Origin: CAYRFE01 sp964423645 [NCBI: uncultured bacterium]
GTDB lineage: Bacteria > Macinerneyibacteriota > Macinerneyibacteria > Macinerneyibacteriales
Assembly (NCBI GenBank): GCA_964423645.1
Contig: CAYRFE010000002.1
Span: 1 to 64,000, forward strand
Direction: 5' to 3'
Length of the DNA stretch: 64,000 bases
The notes below the pieces were generated by a model. That model ran no database searches and was not told the origin of the DNA. It worked only from the letters and a program-made list of their open reading frames with translations. Below, piece by piece: positions 28,508 through 36,760 of the stretch (the stretch's first letter is position 1; each line of letters begins with the position of its first letter). The translations under genes were made by a program, and so were the position numbers.

Positions 28508-29043
28508 AAATAATCATGGTCATATTTTTCATGATTGGAGCATCAGGCTGTATGGTCTTAACGGATACTCCTTTATTTGATGAATCCGACTCTGTGGTAC
28601 TTGATACGATCACCGGTACGTGGTATGCGGCAAATACTGAAGGTCAAGATGTTGAATGTGCTGATTTTGTGCCGTCACAGGATCATTCATATTTTGTTCA
28701 ATTATACAATAATGACGGGCTGAAACAAGAAACAATGACCGTTCGTTTCGGGTATATAAACGAGGTACTGTGCGGTGCAATGTACAATTCCGAGAAAAAA
28801 GAATATGCAATCATTGCGATTCGAACAACCGGGAAGGAATTGGAAATTACTGCCTTGTCGGTGAATAAGATCGAGTCGCTTATGGAAAGTAAAAAGATAC
28901 CGTTTCAATGCACGGTCCAATCGGGTATGGTGAAAAGCATCAAGCTGCACGGAACAACAGAACAACTGCACGGGTTTCTCAAGGATCTCGTAAAAAAAGA
29001 ATCCTATTGGTCTGACCCGATCATAATGAAAAGAAAGAACTGA
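28504..29043 (+). CDS. Putative lipoprotein downstream of the sensor kinase
   Basis: A 179-residue lipoprotein with lipobox GASGC (cysteine near residue 16). The mature part begins with a lipocalin-like stretch (ITGTWYAANTEGQ) and is beta-rich, but no family is certain. It overlaps the kinase gene by ATGA, so coupled translation and a role linked to the same signal are likely. Confidence 0.75.
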   Translation: MKIIMVIFFMIGASGCMVLTDTPLFDESDSVVLDTITGTWYAANTEGQDVECADFVPSQDHSYFVQLYNNDGLKQETMTVRFGYINEVLCGAMYNSEKKEYAIIAIRTTGKELEITALSVNKIESLMESKKIPFQCTVQSGMVKSIKLHGTTEQLHGFLKDLVKKESYWSDPIIMKRKN

Positions 29044-29299
29044 TATAGTCATACTGATTCAATTCTATGAAGATGTGAGACTGCCGGGAGTTGATTTTTG
29101 AGAGGATTACAGACGCTTTTCTGCACGTGCGACCGGAGCACAGCGCGGATCACCGTGAATGATGTCGCACACATCGCGCGACACTTTTATGTCGGAGACT
29201 GATGTGTTTTTCCTACAGACCTGCCGGTGATCTACTATCGATCGCATCGCTCAATAACACAAATTTCGCTATATGAAGAGATTTCGTAAGCATGGGTAC

Positions 29300-29346
29300 A
29301 CAATGAACTACTCCGCAGTAAGCTTCGGGGAATTTGACCTATTGAG
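29300..29346 (-). repeat. GGTCAAATTCCCC repeat, copy 2 (reverse)
   Basis: On the minus strand: ctcaataggtcaaattcccc, then gaagcttactgcggagtagttcatt. It matches 50713 and 50914 and the two pieces at 12351 and 12513. The rest of the gap 29044-29511 has no gene of normal size; a 46-codon minus-strand frame at about 29100-29245 is discussed under findings. Confidence 0.65.
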
Positions 29347-29517
29347 AGTAAAATTGTATAGTTTCGCACCGGTCCCAAAATAATTGTTTTCAAAGATTTC
29401 AAATTGTTTTTTGAGCTCTGATGGAGATCGATAAAATACGTTTTTTACCATAATGTGCAAGTTTCTACTGGTTAGATTCGTCAAATTGCGCTATTATCAC
29501 TAAGACGGAGTGTGATT

Positions 29518-30267
29518 ATGCTGAAAAACATTGCGATACTTCTTATCGAACCGCTGTATAGCGGTAATATCGGTAGTGTGGCGCGAGCTATGAAGAACAT
29601 GGGATTAGAACGTCTTATTCTGGTAAATCCTCGTGCCGATCACCGCGCTCTGGATGCAGTGAAAATGGCGGTCAGTGCGGATGATATTTTGGAACGAGCC
29701 GAAGTGTATACTTCATTCTCTGAGGCGGTAGGGCAGTTCTCGTATCTTGCCGCGACGACCGTACGTGATCGAAAAGGTTATCCGTATCAATTCACCGCAA
29801 AAGGGATTGCTCCGAAGCTTTTAGCGCTTGCACGTAATCAAGAGATAGGTATTTTGTTCGGAAGAGAGGATAAGGGGCTTTTTAACGAAGAATTATGTGC
29901 GGCAAACGATATTATTACCATTCCCACGTCGCCCAATCTTTCATCATTGAATCTCGCCCAGGCGGTGCTTCTCGTAAGTTACGAATTGTATCAGGAATTG
30001 AACGAAAGCGATATTCCGCCGTCTCCGGACTATGTACTTGCCCCTGTAGAAGCACGCGAAGGCTTGTTTGAACATTTGCATAAAACGACTGAGCGTGTCG
30101 GATTTTTCAAATCGACAGGACATACGCACTTGATGTATTCCATACGTGATATGATCAACCGTGCATTGCCGTCCGATCGTGATGTGCGTATCATTCGTGG
30201 AATGTTGCGCGAGATCGATAATTTTATAGCGAGGAACTGTCATGAAGACACCATATCAAACGATTAA
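29518..30267 (+). CDS. trmJ: TrmJ-type tRNA/rRNA 2'-O-methyltransferase (SpoU family)
   Basis: A 249-residue SPOUT methyltransferase resembling TrmJ, which methylates the ribose of nucleotide 32 in tRNA. Motifs: EPLYSGNIGSVARAMKNMGL at the N-terminus, FGREDKGLFNEEL in the middle, and the knot motif IPTSPNLSSLNLAQAV. Length is typical. An in-frame GTG at 29512 exists, but GGAG is correctly spaced from the ATG at 29518. It overlaps the following unknown gene by 26 bp. Confidence 0.9.
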   Translation: MLKNIAILLIEPLYSGNIGSVARAMKNMGLERLILVNPRADHRALDAVKMAVSADDILERAEVYTSFSEAVGQFSYLAATTVRDRKGYPYQFTAKGIAPKLLALARNQEIGILFGREDKGLFNEELCAANDIITIPTSPNLSSLNLAQAVLLVSYELYQELNESDIPPSPDYVLAPVEAREGLFEHLHKTTERVGFFKSTGHTHLMYSIRDMINRALPSDRDVRIIRGMLREIDNFIARNCHEDTISND

Positions 30268-31816
30268 AAATTCCTGTACATACAAGACATATCCCCTTGA
30301 GAAGTATTTTACCACCGAGAACAGTGAATCGCAGTTTGTAGTGACCAAACTTTTTGAGGAGAATCTTCAGCGGGAATTTTTTTCATTGATCAATGAAAAT
30401 AATGTTCCGGAATTATTTTTTCACAGTTTTGCGCATACGATAATCCCTGACCATGCGGAAGTGTCGTTAGATATAATGGGGTATTATAAAGGTGTTATTC
30501 ATTGTATTATGAATTTTATTACCATCAATGGGGAATTGGCCGATACGAAAAAATGTGCGTTTACCATTGCTGAAAAATATGCGTCACCTGATCTGCCGGT
30601 GATCATTACCGCTGTGGAGTCCGGTGAGATAATCATCAACTACTATTCTTTCGAAGATAATGAAATCAGTATATTTCGCCGTGTATCGGTGATTTTATCT
30701 GATGAAGAACGCGAAAAACTTCGCATATACTGTGAACTTTTCTATCGCGAGAATTCTGCGGACTATACCAACGGAGATGTGGTCTATACGTCAGATATAT
30801 TTCGTATTGATCAAATGTCATCCATGTTTTTTGTGTATGAGGTGAATCCGTCCGTGACGATCATCGATATTGAAACTCTGACACGAAATTGCAGCGATAA
30901 TGCCGTTATGTTGTTGTCGGGTATTAAACGGGATTCATTTTTCCTGATCTCGAATGCTGACGTCATAGATTATATACATCCTGAGGCATTGATCTCTCAT
31001 CGTAAGGACAGACTGGATTCATTTTATTTCAATTTTGATTATTACATTATTCATAATCGAGTTTTTACCGTGTATAACGATGCGCGAATGAGTATTGAGA
31101 TAAAATATTATTTGTACTCTAAAAAAATGCTTCGAGCCTTGGAGCAACGCGAAGACGTGCAGTTTTTTACCATACTTTTGGACAACAACCGTTTTGATTA
31201 CGGTATGGTGAAAGAAGCGTTTCTGTTTGAAAAAGATCAGAATAAAAAATTGTTTTTTGCGATGAATATACTTGATTTCAGCATAATCGAAGACTTTGAA
31301 TTGATCCTTGAATACATTTTGCACTTTAAGATCAATGACTATGAGATTCATTTCACGAGCCGTAGAATTTCGCAACGACATACCAAACGATTTAAAGATT
31401 TCACGGCGCATTTTCAAGACCAACCGGAGCAGGTCGCACTCAATCTTTCGGTGATAACACGGTATGTCATATTTTACAATAAAGTCTATGAATTGATCTT
31501 TATGGCGGAGCATTACAACATTGATGAAATGCCTAATATGGCTCATATAATGAATGAAGCGTTATTGGAATTTAATAAAGATATATTACAGCTTGTCCTC
31601 ACCATGAAGCCTGAAAAAGCAGTGAAACTTATCGACCTTGCAAGCAACAAAGAAATCGTGCGACTTACTGTAGAGTTACTTGAACACGGTAAAATGACTC
31701 AGGATGATATCGACCTTCGGCTTATGGATTTGAAAGATGCGCTTCATACGGCGGTTCATGAGACCGACGGTATGATCCAAGAAGCCTTGATTCGTGCGTT
31801 GCGAGAGTTGTTTTAA
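30242..31816 (+). CDS. Unknown protein, 524 aa
   Basis: A large cytoplasmic protein without signal peptide, membrane helix or recognised motif. It is rich in aromatic residues and alternating hydrophobic strands in the first 300 residues; the C-terminal 200 residues look helical (HIMNEALLEFNKDILQLVLT and similar), possibly a HEAT-like array. GAGGAA is 6 nt before the ATG, inside trmJ, so the 26-bp overlap is real. The CRP-like gene follows 17 bp later. Function unknown; the neighbours suggest a possible regulatory or RNA-linked role but do not prove it. Confidence 0.75.
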   Translation: MKTPYQTIKNSCTYKTYPLEKYFTTENSESQFVVTKLFEENLQREFFSLINENNVPELFFHSFAHTIIPDHAEVSLDIMGYYKGVIHCIMNFITINGELADTKKCAFTIAEKYASPDLPVIITAVESGEIIINYYSFEDNEISIFRRVSVILSDEEREKLRIYCELFYRENSADYTNGDVVYTSDIFRIDQMSSMFFVYEVNPSVTIIDIETLTRNCSDNAVMLLSGIKRDSFFLISNADVIDYIHPEALISHRKDRLDSFYFNFDYYIIHNRVFTVYNDARMSIEIKYYLYSKKMLRALEQREDVQFFTILLDNNRFDYGMVKEAFLFEKDQNKKLFFAMNILDFSIIEDFELILEYILHFKINDYEIHFTSRRISQRHTKRFKDFTAHFQDQPEQVALNLSVITRYVIFYNKVYELIFMAEHYNIDEMPNMAHIMNEALLEFNKDILQLVLTMKPEKAVKLIDLASNKEIVRLTVELLEHGKMTQDDIDLRLMDLKDALHTAVHETDGMIQEALIRALRELF

Positions 31817-31833
31817 AACGAACGGAGAATACA

Positions 31834-32394
31834 GTGGGGGATAAATATATCAAGATCGGCGATGATCTCAAAAAGTTTTTTCTTAAAGGCGAAACGGTTG
31901 TGAAAGAGAATGATCCCGGGGCGTCGATGTTTTATATTCTTGAAGGTGAAGCGCTCGTCAAAAAAAAGAATATTGAATTGGCGGTTTTGCATAAAGGCGA
32001 CGGATTCGGAGAAATGGCGCTTATCATTGATACACCGCGTACGGCATCGGTGACAGCGAAAACGGACCTGCTTGTCATGGAAGTCACGCGTACGATGTTC
32101 AATGTCGCGATGAGCAATATGAGCCAGTGGGAAAGCACGCTGATAAAGAATCTATGCGAACGGTTGAAAAATATTACGGAATTATTTGTACAGCAGGATA
32201 AAACGGTTATCAGTGTACATGAAATGTGTACCATGCTCGCCGAACATACACAGAATAAAATTCCTGTCACGCTATTGTATGAAATGTACGACAGGATGTA
32301 CCACATGACACGGCAAGAAGTAATGGGGAAACTGAAAAAACTCGAACAAGACGGTGTGCTCGCACTATACGGCGACAGCATTTCGGTGAATTGA
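31834..32394 (+). CDS. CRP/FNR-like cyclic-nucleotide-binding protein
   Basis: A 186-residue protein with an N-terminal cNMP-binding beta-barrel (residues about 10-115): GETVVKENDPGASMFYILEG and the phosphate-binding cassette FGEMALIIDTPRTASVTA with the key Glu and Arg. The C-terminal 60 residues (VSVHEMCTMLAEHT ... TRQEVMGKLKKLEQDGVLAL) form a small winged-helix-like part, shorter than in CRP, so DNA binding is likely but not certain. It starts with GTG after GGAG. Third gene of the trmJ unit. Confidence 0.85.
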   Translation: MGDKYIKIGDDLKKFFLKGETVVKENDPGASMFYILEGEALVKKKNIELAVLHKGDGFGEMALIIDTPRTASVTAKTDLLVMEVTRTMFNVAMSNMSQWESTLIKNLCERLKNITELFVQQDKTVISVHEMCTMLAEHTQNKIPVTLLYEMYDRMYHMTRQEVMGKLKKLEQDGVLALYGDSISVN

Positions 32395-32477
32395 TGTATG
32401 TGTTTTTTTATAGGGAGAATCGTGAATTTTAGAAAATTTTATCGTAACTTATGTTGTGAAATCGACAGTATTTTTAT

Positions 32478-32580
32478 GTGTCATTCCTGCGAAAGCAGGA
32501 ATCCAGGCGAATTAATAAATAATACGGATTATCGGGTCTGTAGCGTTAGGCTATATGCCGGTCCTTTACGATAATGACAC
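32478..32580 (+). repeat. GTGTCATT-bounded hairpin element, copy 3
   Basis: Starts GTGTCATTCCTGCGAAAGCA and ends GATAATGACAC. The right inner hairpin is disrupted by an insertion of about 25 bp (ctgtagcgttaggctatatg). Confidence 0.7.
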
Positions 32581-32598
32581 CTTGGGACAAGTTAAGGA

Positions 32599-32756
32599 GA
32601 CCTGTGCAAAACTTCTATTTTATTGATCTGTGCCCACCCCAAACCCCTCCCACAGAATTTGGGAGGGGTTTAAAATGTTATATAGCGGGGACTTCGTCCC
32701 CACACCCCTGTTGTAATGATACCGTACATCAAATAGGACTGAATTTCGAAAAGGCC
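32599..32756 (-). repeat. Nested-hairpin intergenic element, copy G (reverse)
   Basis: A well-conserved copy in reverse orientation: GACCTGTGCAAA arm, gtgcccaccccaaacccctc, the aacccctccc/gggaggggtt hairpin, then ggggacttcgtccccacacc. The far arm (TTTCGAAAAGGCC) is weaker. Remaining gap to 32938: a short segment aatgcgtaaccacggggag related to 6770-6790, otherwise nothing. Confidence 0.8.
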
Positions 32757-32938
32757 GCAAAATGGTTCATGAGTTGTTTCATGTTGTTTTTTATGTTTTG
32801 TTGCAAAAAGGGAGCAAATGCGTAACCACGGGGAGTAGAGGCAATTCATGAATTGCCCTTTCTCGATCAACGAGTGATCTAATGCATACATGCAGAGAGT
32901 GTCTGGTTGGAAGAAAAAAATGATAGGAATACTTTACA

Positions 32939-34579
32939 ATGATCGACTTTTTTATACTGCACAAACTGGTTCGTGAACTTGCACCTCGTGTGAATGGTGC
33001 GTCAATACGAAGCGTAGGGTCTTTTCGTCAGACAATATCTTTTCAAACCGGTGATGATGCGTTGTTTTTCTATCTCAATCCCGATGAAGCGCGTATCGAG
33101 TACGGTTCATCGTCTACACTCGGAGAAAGTGAACGTCCGCATCCTTTTGTGGCATTTATCACCAAAGAATTATCAAAAGGGCGTATCGCAACACTTTCAA
33201 TGGCACAGAATGACCGAATTGTTTTTCTTGATATTGATAAACTGACCCACCTCGGTATGAAGCGTTTTCGTATCGTCGTAGAGTTTTGCACGCGCCCTTG
33301 CACGGCATATTTACTTGATGAAGGTGTGATCGTGTCGGCATTTCGTCTTGTGCGTGACGAGCGTGAATTGGTACCGGGCGACACGTATATACTCCCGACG
33401 CAGACAAAATCGAATCCGTTCACCGCCGCACAGATGCCTTTTGTAACTTATAATCAGGATACAAATTACGCGGATCAACTCATGCAGAACTTTATATTGC
33501 CGCCGCATTTTGCCAATGAGATCGCATATCGTATAAGTGCAGGCGAGTCGTGTGAATCGGTCTACAACACACTCAGAGACGATTTAAACAAGCCCGAAAC
33601 ATATATTTACAACGTAAGCGGAAAGACGTATGTGACCGCCGTTCCCTATACGCAAGGCGAATGTGCATTTTCTGCATCGTCGGCAAATGACACGGTGCGC
33701 AAGCTCTATCATGAGATGTTGGGTAAAGAGATCGCACGTCGGCAGAAAAACGACCTCATTCAGGTATGCGCCAAACGTGTGAAGCATAATGAGAAAATAC
33801 TCGTCGCCATCGCAGAGGAAGCGGAGGATTTTTCGGATGCCGAGCGTTATAAAGTGCGGGGTGATCTTTTGCTCACCTACGGCTATATGGTAAAAGGGTA
33901 TGTGACTGAGATAAAGGTGACCGGCTATGACGGCAACGAGGTTGTCATCCTCATTGATCCCGAACGCTCAGTGAGTGAAAACGCCGAACGGTTTTATAAA
34001 AAATACCAAAAGGCAAAACGCTCGGTAGAGCAACTGGAAAAGCGACGTGCCGTGATCGCCACCGAACAGGCATTTTTGCAGGATTCATTGTTCTTTATCG
34101 AACAATCTGAAGATGCAACGCTTTTTTCGGCGATAAAGACGGAGCTTGAAGAGCAGGGTATCATTAAGACGCCGCGTGATAAAAAGCATAAAGAAAGTAA
34201 GAAAAAACGTCCGCCGACCGTGCAGTATGGTGATTATTCACTTATATACGGGCGTACGGCGCAAGAGAATGAATTTGTGACGCTCAAGTGTGCCAACGAT
34301 CAGGACATGTGGTTGCATGTGCAGAATATGCCCGGGGCGCATGTGATCATAAAATCACCCGACGGGCAGTTCTCGGATGAGGTGATGGGTGTCGCGGCGC
34401 AGATCGCAGTGCATTTCAGTAAGGCCAAAGGCGGCTCGAAAGTGCCGGTGGATTATACGCGTAAAAAACATATCAGAAAACCGAAGGGCACACCGCCGGG
34501 GTTTGTATTATACGAGAACTTTAAGACGTTGATCACGGATTACGACGGAGGAGTACTGGAGAAAATAATTAATAGCTGA
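32939..34579 (+). CDS. rqcH: Ribosome quality control protein RqcH (NFACT family)
   Basis: A 546-residue NFACT protein, the bacterial homologue of Rqc2/NEMF, which binds stalled 50S subunits and adds alanine tails to arrested peptides. NFACT-N is at about 1-190 with the DR motif in AQNDRIVF. A HhH region and a coiled-coil (residues about 260-385, KYQKAKRSVEQLEKRRAVI) follow. The NFACT-R/DUF814 domain is at the end (DMWLHVQNMPGAHVIIKS). Length and order fit the family. The start has only a weak GGAA upstream. Confidence 0.92.
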   Translation: MIDFFILHKLVRELAPRVNGASIRSVGSFRQTISFQTGDDALFFYLNPDEARIEYGSSSTLGESERPHPFVAFITKELSKGRIATLSMAQNDRIVFLDIDKLTHLGMKRFRIVVEFCTRPCTAYLLDEGVIVSAFRLVRDERELVPGDTYILPTQTKSNPFTAAQMPFVTYNQDTNYADQLMQNFILPPHFANEIAYRISAGESCESVYNTLRDDLNKPETYIYNVSGKTYVTAVPYTQGECAFSASSANDTVRKLYHEMLGKEIARRQKNDLIQVCAKRVKHNEKILVAIAEEAEDFSDAERYKVRGDLLLTYGYMVKGYVTEIKVTGYDGNEVVILIDPERSVSENAERFYKKYQKAKRSVEQLEKRRAVIATEQAFLQDSLFFIEQSEDATLFSAIKTELEEQGIIKTPRDKKHKESKKKRPPTVQYGDYSLIYGRTAQENEFVTLKCANDQDMWLHVQNMPGAHVIIKSPDGQFSDEVMGVAAQIAVHFSKAKGGSKVPVDYTRKKHIRKPKGTPPGFVLYENFKTLITDYDGGVLEKIINS

Positions 34580-34689
34580 AGCCATAATTAATGATGATGA
34601 ATATTTATCTTCTTTATATTATTGTCAGTTTTAGTTTATAACGACATAATTTTCAGAATTTCTATTGAGTGTTCAAATTGATATACTCC

Positions 34690-35220
34690 TTATTGCAATA
34701 GTTTGTTGAGGTGAATTCTTTGAGGGAAGCCAGGGGATATAATTGTAACCTCATTTTTACACTTATCTGTTTTTTTTAATGTGAGTAACTTTGTTGAACT
34801 GGTCAAATGACGATTAAATTTTGTGCTTAATAGGACTCTTTTAAATGATAACTTCAAATTAGTACACTTATATTTATTCCATACCTTGACGCAGTAGTCA
34901 ATAAACAACTCCGATGCAACAAACTGTTCAACATATCCCTTAGGACAGGAAGATTTCAACTCGAAAAGAATTGCTTGTTTCTGATGTTCAAGAATCAGAC
35001 AATAGTCACATCCCTGATGAACAAACCCCAAACCCGTTCGAAAATACGAAGAACGTTTTTTATATTCTTTTTTATCTACATCTAGCTTTATTAAAATTGC
35101 ATCATTTGGGACTCCACCAATTTTAATAGATTGACCAGTAGCATCTTCTCTTAAAATTATTTCACTTCCAACTTCGTCGAACCCCTGTAAAACATATCTA
35201 TCACAAAATAATTCTTTCAT
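34690..35220 (-). CDS. Putative PD-(D/E)xK-type nuclease partner of an SMC-like ATPase
   Basis: A 176-residue protein of no family I can name. Residues 70-110 look like the core of a PD-(D/E)xK nuclease: D72 at the start of a strand (GCDYCLILE), then E87-x-K89 in AILFELKSS, and a following helix with Q99. The N-terminus and the basic C-terminus are unassigned. Its ATG overlaps the stop of the upstream ATPase gene by one base (TAATG), so translation is coupled. The region is markedly AT-rich compared with rqcH and nif3. Likely the effector of a two-gene defence-type cassette; that is an inference from motif and arrangement. Confidence 0.65.
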   Translation of the reverse strand: MKELFCDRYVLQGFDEVGSEIILREDATGQSIKIGGVPNDAILIKLDVDKKEYKKRSSYFRTGLGFVHQGCDYCLILEHQKQAILFELKSSCPKGYVEQFVASELFIDYCVKVWNKYKCTNLKLSFKRVLLSTKFNRHLTSSTKLLTLKKTDKCKNEVTIISPGFPQRIHLNKLLQ

Positions 35221-36563
35221 TACTCAACAAAATATTCCAAATCAGACGATGTGGAAAATAAAGAACTTATTTCATCATCAAAAAAAGGAATTTCAATGCC
35301 TTTTTTTGTAATATCTAATGGTATTAAACCCCCATTAGATGCCTGATATACTGAAACTGAGTTAAAGTTTAATTTGTCGCTTGCTTTATAAAATTTTTTG
35401 TTTTTGTGTAACCATTCTTCTTTTTCAGAAAAATTATTATCAAGCAAAATTAAATTATTAAATTCTTTTATTAAAAAATCACTGTGTGTTGTAACGAATA
35501 CTTTTATACCAATATTAACAATGGATACAAGCAATTTAGCCATCAATCTTTGATTTTTTAATGTTAAGTGACTTTCAGGTTCATCAATTATAAGGATATC
35601 ATCTTTTTTTGATAAATGTTTCAAATAAAAATAGATATCAACAATACCTCTAACTGAAGAAGATGACAAGTACAATGGTATATCAAATCGGTTGTTTTTT
35701 TTATTTTTTGTAAAAAACCTTATATCTTGCTTGGCTTCCTTTTTAAAATCAGCTCCAAGGATATCTTTAATTATTTCTACTGGATAAGATATATCAAGAT
35801 TGGATTGATGTTTAATTATATTATCAAGATTTCTGGTGTATGCTATATGATCTCTAATTGGTGTTGCATAGTAAGCGCTCATATTCATTATTAACTCAAT
35901 AGGATGCATTTCACTATTAATTCCATCAAGTTTTTGAAGGCCTTCTATCATGGAGTTTCGACGTTCATCAAGTTCTTTGTAAAATAATGATATACCTAGC
36001 CTTTCAGCTGTTATTATTGTGGGATCAGGGAAGACTTTATCAAATAATAAAACAGAGAATAGGTCTTTAACTATATCCTGGATCATTGAATCTTTAAGCT
36101 CTTCATTTGAAGAATTTTTGTAAATTATGGTTAAAGTATTGTCTTTTAAATAACCTTCAAAACTAATATTTTCACCTACGCGAATTGTTCTTTCAATATT
36201 TTCGAAGGTAGAAGGTGTTTCAATAATAAGTTCAAGCGATGCATTATTGAAGACTTTTTCTTTATCATTAAAGAGATCTCTTATTCTTCTTTTAAATCTT
36301 TCACTTTCATTATTTATAGATTTTTTAATTAGATCGGCAATTTGACTTTGATTAAGGGTTAGCTTGCCATTAGACTTTAAAGCATGGATTATTTCTTTAA
36401 AGTTGGAAAAATTAATAAAATCACGCCAGTATTTCAAAACGCCATAAGTTGTGTATGTCACATAAGTTTTCCCGGAATTATTATCACCTACAAGAATCGT
36501 TAAATTGTTTAACTTAAGGTTGCAAGCGTTAATCTTTCCAAGATTCTTTATTATAAACTGCAT
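35220..36563 (-). CDS. SMC/OLD-like AAA ATPase (AAA_15/AAA_21 type)
   Basis: A 447-residue ABC-fold ATPase of the kind found in OLD, PARIS, Septu and related anti-phage systems. Walker A is GDNNSGKT (residues 26-33), a signature-like LSSSSVRG follows at about two-thirds, Walker B is ILIIDEPESHL, and the H-loop is TTHSDFLIKE. The central insertion is about 200 residues and poorly conserved. There is no C-terminal Toprim domain, so an enzymatic partner is expected; the downstream gene with the D...ExK motif fits. It has its own strong minus-strand promoter and a leader ORF. One line of its sequence (35221-35280) has 17 G+C in 60, against 29 in 60 for 37021-37080. Confidence 0.88.
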   Translation of the reverse strand: MQFIIKNLGKINACNLKLNNLTILVGDNNSGKTYVTYTTYGVLKYWRDFINFSNFKEIIHALKSNGKLTLNQSQIADLIKKSINNESERFKRRIRDLFNDKEKVFNNASLELIIETPSTFENIERTIRVGENISFEGYLKDNTLTIIYKNSSNEELKDSMIQDIVKDLFSVLLFDKVFPDPTIITAERLGISLFYKELDERRNSMIEGLQKLDGINSEMHPIELIMNMSAYYATPIRDHIAYTRNLDNIIKHQSNLDISYPVEIIKDILGADFKKEAKQDIRFFTKNKKNNRFDIPLYLSSSSVRGIVDIYFYLKHLSKKDDILIIDEPESHLTLKNQRLMAKLLVSIVNIGIKVFVTTHSDFLIKEFNNLILLDNNFSEKEEWLHKNKKFYKASDKLNFNSVSVYQASNGGLIPLDITKKGIEIPFFDDEISSLFSTSSDLEYFVE

Positions 36564-36576
36564 TATTTTTCTCTAA

Positions 36577-36624
36577 TTACTTTCCGTCATAAATTTCAGA
36601 AAATGCAAATAATGTTTTTTTCAT
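36577..36624 (-). CDS. 15-codon leader ORF (MKKTLFAFSEIYDGK)
   Basis: A minus-strand frame of 15 codons plus stop, with AGAGGA 8 nt upstream of its ATG. It starts about 20-25 bp after the -10 box of the ATPase promoter and ends 13 bp before the ATPase start. It could be a regulatory upstream ORF coupling translation to the ATPase, whose own ribosome site is weak. It could instead be the 5' end of a gene that the cassette displaced. Confidence 0.45.
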   Translation of the reverse strand: MKKTLFAFSEIYDGK

Positions 36625-36642
36625 AAACAATCCTCTGCTGGT

Positions 36643-36671
36643 ATTATCTCAATAGTTGGTTGCTTTGTCAA
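36643..36671 (-). promoter_or_regulatory. Promoter of the ATPase/nuclease cassette
   Basis: Minus-strand TTGACA and GATAAT separated by 17 nt, near consensus. It is divergent from the nif3 promoter (36727-36754), with 55 bp between the two -35 boxes. Confidence 0.8.
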
Positions 36672-36726
36672 GTCATTTTATCGCAGTAGCTTTTGTATAT
36701 TTCCTCCTCCTCACAAACTGTTATTC

Positions 36727-36754
36727 TTGACATAAAGCGGGTATGACGTATAAT
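36727..36754 (+). promoter_or_regulatory. nif3 promoter, probably giving a leaderless mRNA
   Basis: Consensus TTGACA and TATAAT, 16-nt spacer. The -10 box ends only 6 nt before the ATG at 36761, so transcription should start at or next to the start codon. Confidence 0.75.
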
Positions 36755-36760
36755 GTCGGT

